From assembly GCF_001645185.1 (NCBI RefSeq), contig NZ_LXTQ01000040.1:1-64000 (forward strand): 64,000 bases of DNA, given 5' to 3'. The DNA comes from Methylobacillus sp. MM3 (lineage in GTDB: Bacteria; Pseudomonadota; Gammaproteobacteria; Burkholderiales; Methylophilaceae). Every line of letters starts with the position of its first letter. The first letter of the stretch is position 1. Both the position numbers and the translations under genes were made by a program. Positions 61,216 to 64,000 of this stretch are shown here, piece after piece. The notes beneath the pieces were generated by a model. The model ran no database searches. It saw only the letters and a program-made list of their open reading frames with translations, and was not told the origin of the DNA.

Positions 61216-62229
61216 TCAAAAACCTTCTAGTACGATCTTGCCGCGCGATCTGCCTGATTCCAGCAAGGCGTGAGCGCGCTTCAGGTTCTCTGCATTGATG
61301 GTGCCGAAATGTTCGTCGACAGTGCTACGGATCAAACCTGCATCTACCAGAGCGGCCATTTCGGTCAGGATGTGATGCTGCGCCTGCATGTCTTCGGTAC
61401 TAAACAGAGAGCGGGTGAACATCAGCTCCCAGTGTAGCGACACACTTTTGCGTTTCAGCAGCCGCACGTCGATTTGCTCTGGATCGTCGATCAGGCCGAA
61501 CTTGCCCTGTGGGGCGATGGCCTCGACGATTTGAGGGAAATGCTGGTCAGTATGAGTCAGGCTGACGATGTATTTCGGCTGCGTGACACCGATGCGCTTG
61601 AGTTCGTCGACGATATCCTTGCTGTGATCGATCACATGGTGGGCGCCGAGCTGTTGCACCCACGCCTGCGTTTCTGGACGGGAAGCCGTGCCGATGACCG
61701 TCAGGCTGGTCAAGCGGCGGGCAAGCTGCACCATGATCGATCCAACGCCTCCGGCAGCGCCGATGATCAGCAGCGATTCGCCAACGGCTTTCATGCCGGG
61801 CTGGATTTCCAGGCGGTCGAACAGCATCTCCCAAGCCGTAAGACTGGTCAGCGGCAACGCGGCGGCCGCGGCAAAATCCAGCGAGATCGGTATTTTCCCG
61901 ACGATGCGCTCGTCCACGAGTTGCAATTCGCTATTGCTGCCGGCACGAGCAATCGAGCCGGCATACCAGACGTGATCACCCGGCCTGAACAGCGTCACCT
62001 CTGGGCCGACCGCCCTGACGATTCCGCTGGCATCCCAGCCCAGGACTTTCCACTCGCCCTTTGCCGGGGATGATCCTGCGCGCACTTTGACGTCCGCTGG
62101 ATTGACAGAAACGGCTTTGACTTCCACGAGAAGATCGCGCCCTTCTGCCACGGGATCGGGCAGCAGGATATCGATTAGCGATTCCGGATGGTGAGTTGGA
62201 TGGGGCTTCTGGTAGGCAACGGCTTTCAT
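61216..62229 (-). CDS. Zinc-independent MDR alcohol dehydrogenase/quinone oxidoreductase family protein
   Basis: This 337-residue medium-chain dehydrogenase shows SVNPADVKVRAG, VLGWDASGIVRAVGPEV, GDHVWYAG, PLTSLTAWEMLFDRL and the nucleotide-binding LLIIGAAGGVGSIMVQLARRL. The structural and catalytic zinc Cys residues are absent, as in quinone oxidoreductases of the ZADH-like group. It reduces quinones or enones using NADPH. It is divergent from a LysR gene with a palindrome between them. Confidence 0.9.
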   Translation of the reverse strand: MKAVAYQKPHPTHHPESLIDILLPDPVAEGRDLLVEVKAVSVNPADVKVRAGSSPAKGEWKVLGWDASGIVRAVGPEVTLFRPGDHVWYAGSIARAGSNSELQLVDERIVGKIPISLDFAAAAALPLTSLTAWEMLFDRLEIQPGMKAVGESLLIIGAAGGVGSIMVQLARRLTSLTVIGTASRPETQAWVQQLGAHHVIDHSKDIVDELKRIGVTQPKYIVSLTHTDQHFPQIVEAIAPQGKFGLIDDPEQIDVRLLKRKSVSLHWELMFTRSLFSTEDMQAQHHILTEMAALVDAGLIRSTVDEHFGTINAENLKRAHALLESGRSRGKIVLEGF

Positions 62230-62292
62230 GATGACTCCTTTGGTCTGTTTATGGACCTCATTGTTATTTAATCCATTGCATTGATAAACTAC

Positions 62293-62308
62293 GTAATTAA
62301 ATAATTAC
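62293..62308. promoter_or_regulatory. Palindrome GTAATTAAATAATTAC between a LysR gene and its divergent neighbour
   Basis: GTAATTA and TAATTAC are perfect 7-bp arms around AA, 14 bases before the LysR start codon and about 65 bp upstream of the oxidoreductase gene. It is a candidate LysR binding site. Confidence 0.55.
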
Positions 62309-62321
62309 CTTCAATAATATT

Positions 62322-63239
62322 TTGAAAATAAAGAGTCTTCAGGATCTGGAAGTATTCGTGCGTACCGCCGATTGCGGTAGCCTGTCCGCGGCGGCACGCC
62401 TACTTGGTATCTCGCCCGCAGTTGCGAGTGTTGCCCTCAAGCGATTGGAAAGCGACCTCGACCTCATATTGTTCGTCCGCACTACCCGCAGCATGCGGCT
62501 GACGCCCGAAGGCGAAACTTTGCTTGCGCGCTGCAGGCCTCTTCTGGAGGGATTCCGCGAGGCAGAAGAGGAACTTGGCGCCGGACATGCGTTGATTGGA
62601 AGCCTGCAAATTTCCATGCCTTCCGATCTGGGCCGTAATCTCATTCTCCCTTGGTTGGATGAATTTCAAACCCGATATCCAAGGGTGCATTTGCGCATAC
62701 AGGTCTCGGATCGCCTGGCGGATATCTATCGCCAGCCGGTCGATATTGCCATCCGCTATGGCACACCTCCGAGTTCGGGCCTGGTTGCGCTGCCTTTGGT
62801 GCAGGAGAACCGCCGTGTTTTATGCGCGGCACCAGCTTACCTCAGGCAATATGGCACGCCAGCGTCTCCACATGAGCTTACCGCCCATAACTGCTTGTGC
62901 TTCATGCTCAACGACACCGTGTACGACAGCTGGCGCTTCTGGAAAGGCGATAAAGAGTCGCTCGTAAATGTGCGCGGCAATCGATTGTCCGATGATTCGG
63001 ATGCCGTGCGCCGCTGGGCGGTTGCAGGCTATGGCGTTGTTTACCGCTCGCGCATCGATGTCGTCGGCGATCTCGTAGCGGGACGTTTGCAACTCTTATG
63101 CCCGGACTGGCTGGGAGAATCTGTGCCATTGCATCTGGTATGTGCCGATCGCAGGCAGTTGTCGCCCACGGTACGCCTGCTCAGGGAGTTTCTCGAAATT
63201 CGCTTTAACGGTCTGGTTGGCACTGCCGGCCGCACATGA
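62322..63239 (+). CDS. LysR-family regulator beside the quinone oxidoreductase
   Basis: This 305-residue protein has the winged helix at the N-terminus (LQDLEVFVRTADCGSLSAAARLLGIS, SPAVASVALKRLESDLDLILF) and a substrate-binding domain (about 90-300) with GSLQISMPSDLGRNLILPWL and AVAGYGVVYRSRIDVVGDLVAG. The start appears to be TTG, since no ATG lies at a suitable place and the frame begins with the family's usual few residues before the helix. Target is likely the divergent oxidoreductase gene. Confidence 0.9.
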   Translation: MKIKSLQDLEVFVRTADCGSLSAAARLLGISPAVASVALKRLESDLDLILFVRTTRSMRLTPEGETLLARCRPLLEGFREAEEELGAGHALIGSLQISMPSDLGRNLILPWLDEFQTRYPRVHLRIQVSDRLADIYRQPVDIAIRYGTPPSSGLVALPLVQENRRVLCAAPAYLRQYGTPASPHELTAHNCLCFMLNDTVYDSWRFWKGDKESLVNVRGNRLSDDSDAVRRWAVAGYGVVYRSRIDVVGDLVAGRLQLLCPDWLGESVPLHLVCADRRQLSPTVRLLREFLEIRFNGLVGTAGRT

Positions 63240-63242
63240 TAA

Positions 63243-63281
63243 ATTAAATCGCTTGCAAACTAATTTTGTACGATTTAATAT
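63243..63281 (+). promoter_or_regulatory. ohrR promoter with flanking operator half-sites, probably leaderless
   Basis: TTGCAA (63253-63258) and TAATAT (63276-63281) have a 17-bp spacer. ATTAAATCG (63243-63251) and CGATTTAAT (63271-63279) are inverted copies around it, the second overlapping the -10. The expected transcription start coincides with the A of the ATG, and there is no Shine-Dalgarno. Confidence 0.65.
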
Positions 63282-63287
63282 GCTGCC

Positions 63288-63737
63288 ATGAATACGAAAG
63301 CGGACTCCACTCCTTTGCTCGATGAACAACTTTGCTTTGCGATCTATTCGACTTCGCTCGCAATGTCCAAGGTCTATCGGCCCTTGCTGACCGGGCTGGG
63401 AGTCACCTATCCGCAATATCTGGTGCTGATGGCGCTATGGAATCGGGATCAGGTGACGGTGTCGGAGATCGGTAGCCAGGTATTTCTGGATTCGGCAACC
63501 CTGACGCCGCTGCTGAAGCGCATGGAAACGGCCGGACTGGTTGAACGGGCGCGCTCTGCGCGTGACGAGCGCCAGGTGATCGTCAGCCTGACGCCGGCTG
63601 GCCGGGAAATGCAGAAAGAGGCGGGCAGGATCATGTCTTCCGTCCTCTGCGCGGCACAGTGTTCGGAGGAGGAAGCGCTGGCATTGAAAGACCAATTGGT
63701 CGCGCTGCGTAACAATCTTGAAAAAAGCATTCAATGA
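63288..63737 (+). CDS. ohrR: Organic hydroperoxide-responsive regulator OhrR (MarR family)
   Basis: This 149-residue protein matches OhrR. It has the reactive cysteine in [21 protein letters not shown] (Cys about 16) with the neighbouring tyrosines used in thiol sensing, then [14 protein letters not shown] and the winged helix [43 protein letters not shown]. It should repress peroxide-defence genes until the Cys is oxidised. A classical ohr gene does not follow; a probable peroxidase does. Confidence 0.92.
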   Translation: MNTKADSTPLLDEQLCFAIYSTSLAMSKVYRPLLTGLGVTYPQYLVLMALWNRDQVTVSEIGSQVFLDSATLTPLLKRMETAGLVERARSARDERQVIVSLTPAGREMQKEAGRIMSSVLCAAQCSEEEALALKDQLVALRNNLEKSIQ

Positions 63738-63780
63738 TCGAGTAATACAATCACTGCTAAAAACAGCATAAACATCGTAC

Positions 63781-63793
63781 ACGATTTAATCGT
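63781..63793. promoter_or_regulatory. Candidate OhrR operator upstream of the probable peroxidase
   Basis: ACGATTTAATCGT is a perfect 13-bp palindrome containing CGATTTAAT, the same 9-mer found at the ohrR promoter. It lies about 60 bp before the ATG of the last gene. Confidence 0.6.
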
Positions 63794-63853
63794 AATAAAT
63801 TTAAGTGGGCGGCAATTCTTAAACGGTGCATTCTTAATCGATAGGAGAGGCAA

Positions 63854-64000
63854 ATGAAACAACAGCAGATCAAAAACATCACCAGACTGATAGCTACGGC
63901 ATTACTGTTAGGCAGCGTCGGAGTCACCGCGGCAGACGAGGCAACCACAGCGAAGCCCGTGACGGAGCAGTTGGTCGATACCATGACCAAACTTGCGAAT
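63854..64000 (+). CDS. Probable catalase-related peroxidase, N-terminal part (cut by window end)
   Basis: An ATG with a TAGGAGAGG site opens a frame that stays open for 49 codons to the window end. It has a signal peptide (LIATALLLGSVGVTAADE) and then PVTEQLVDTMTKLAN, which resembles the mature start of exported catalase-family (SrpA-like) heme peroxidases. The assignment rests on this short stretch and on the OhrR context, so it is tentative. Confidence 0.5.
   Translation, partial: MKQQQIKNITRLIATALLLGSVGVTAADEATTAKPVTEQLVDTMTKLAN

Noticed and set aside
1-64000. CRISPR arrays, insertion sequences or prophage
   Set aside because: No regularly spaced direct repeats, transposase, integrase or phage structural genes were seen.

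Overview
The window reads as chromosomal DNA of a betaproteobacterium. GC content is fairly high, gene families are typical of the class, and the order is rimP-nusA-infB-rbfA-truB-rpsO-pnp just after an rRNA operon. Because truB is followed by rpsO-pnp and not by typA, I lean towards the Nitrosomonadales (Methylophilaceae/Gallionellaceae-like) rather than the Burkholderiales, but this is an inference. I see no insertion sequence, prophage, CRISPR array or plasmid backbone.

Layout. 1-8.8 kb: the 3' end of a 5S rRNA gene and its terminator, then the translation/transcription operon rimP-nusA-infB-rbfA-truB and rpsO-pnp. 8.8-13.5 kb: dksA and folD (minus), tRNA-Pro, tRNA-Arg, tRNA-Gly, thiSG, apaG and mltA. 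13.5-18.3 kb: a three-gene signalling unit of TonB-dependent receptor, YfiR-like periplasmic protein and a membrane GGDEF-EAL protein. 18.3-22.8 kb: a stand-alone pqqA, two small unknown genes, a TPR/2OG-oxygenase protein and a Suv3-like RNA helicase. 22.9-31.6 kb: a KefB/C-type antiporter, a NYN/PIN-like protein, a cupin, a KGG stress protein, ung, a LexA-family repressor with an operator between its -35 and -10, an AT-rich gap with two perfect DnaA boxes, several small proteins, tRNA-Asp, a DUF455 protein and a cytochrome b561. 31.7-36.3 kb: a beta-glucan synthesis locus (GH17-GT2 fusion, membrane protein, membrane GH17). 36.7-45.3 kb: a Cpx-like envelope stress set (cpxA, cpxR, cpxP) followed by a tripartite RND efflux operon. 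45.3-48.1 kb: a PepSY protein, PhoP/PhoQ-like pair and a convergent second PepSY protein. 48.2-53.9 kb: a small His/Tyr-rich lipoprotein, a Tim44-like protein, a PQQ-dependent sugar dehydrogenase, ccoG and a MocR regulator. 54-56.6 kb: a siroheme nitrite/sulfite reductase with DUF934 and VF530 genes. 56.6-64 kb: redox and stress genes (doxX-pirin-azoR with a divergent LysR gene, a cytochrome b561-like protein, a quinone oxidoreductase with a divergent LysR gene, ohrR and the start of a probable catalase-like peroxidase).

How the parts fit. The first 9 kb is housekeeping. The rest is mostly envelope and redox physiology with local regulators beside their likely targets. The most informative sequence-level observations are regulatory. 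Three tandem GTAAN half-sites at 10-bp steps lie between cpxR and cpxP. A GTAC-N4-GTAC palindrome fills the spacer of the lexA promoter. A 12-bp motif in opposite orientation brackets the MocR gene and points at the sulfite/nitrite reductase operon. A CGATTTAAT motif is shared by the ohrR and peroxidase promoters. The rimP-nusA operon has an extended -10 promoter with a palindrome and an immediate terminator hairpin. The orphan pqqA together with a PQQ-type dehydrogenase 31 kb away suggests an organism that makes PQQ, with pqqBCDE elsewhere.
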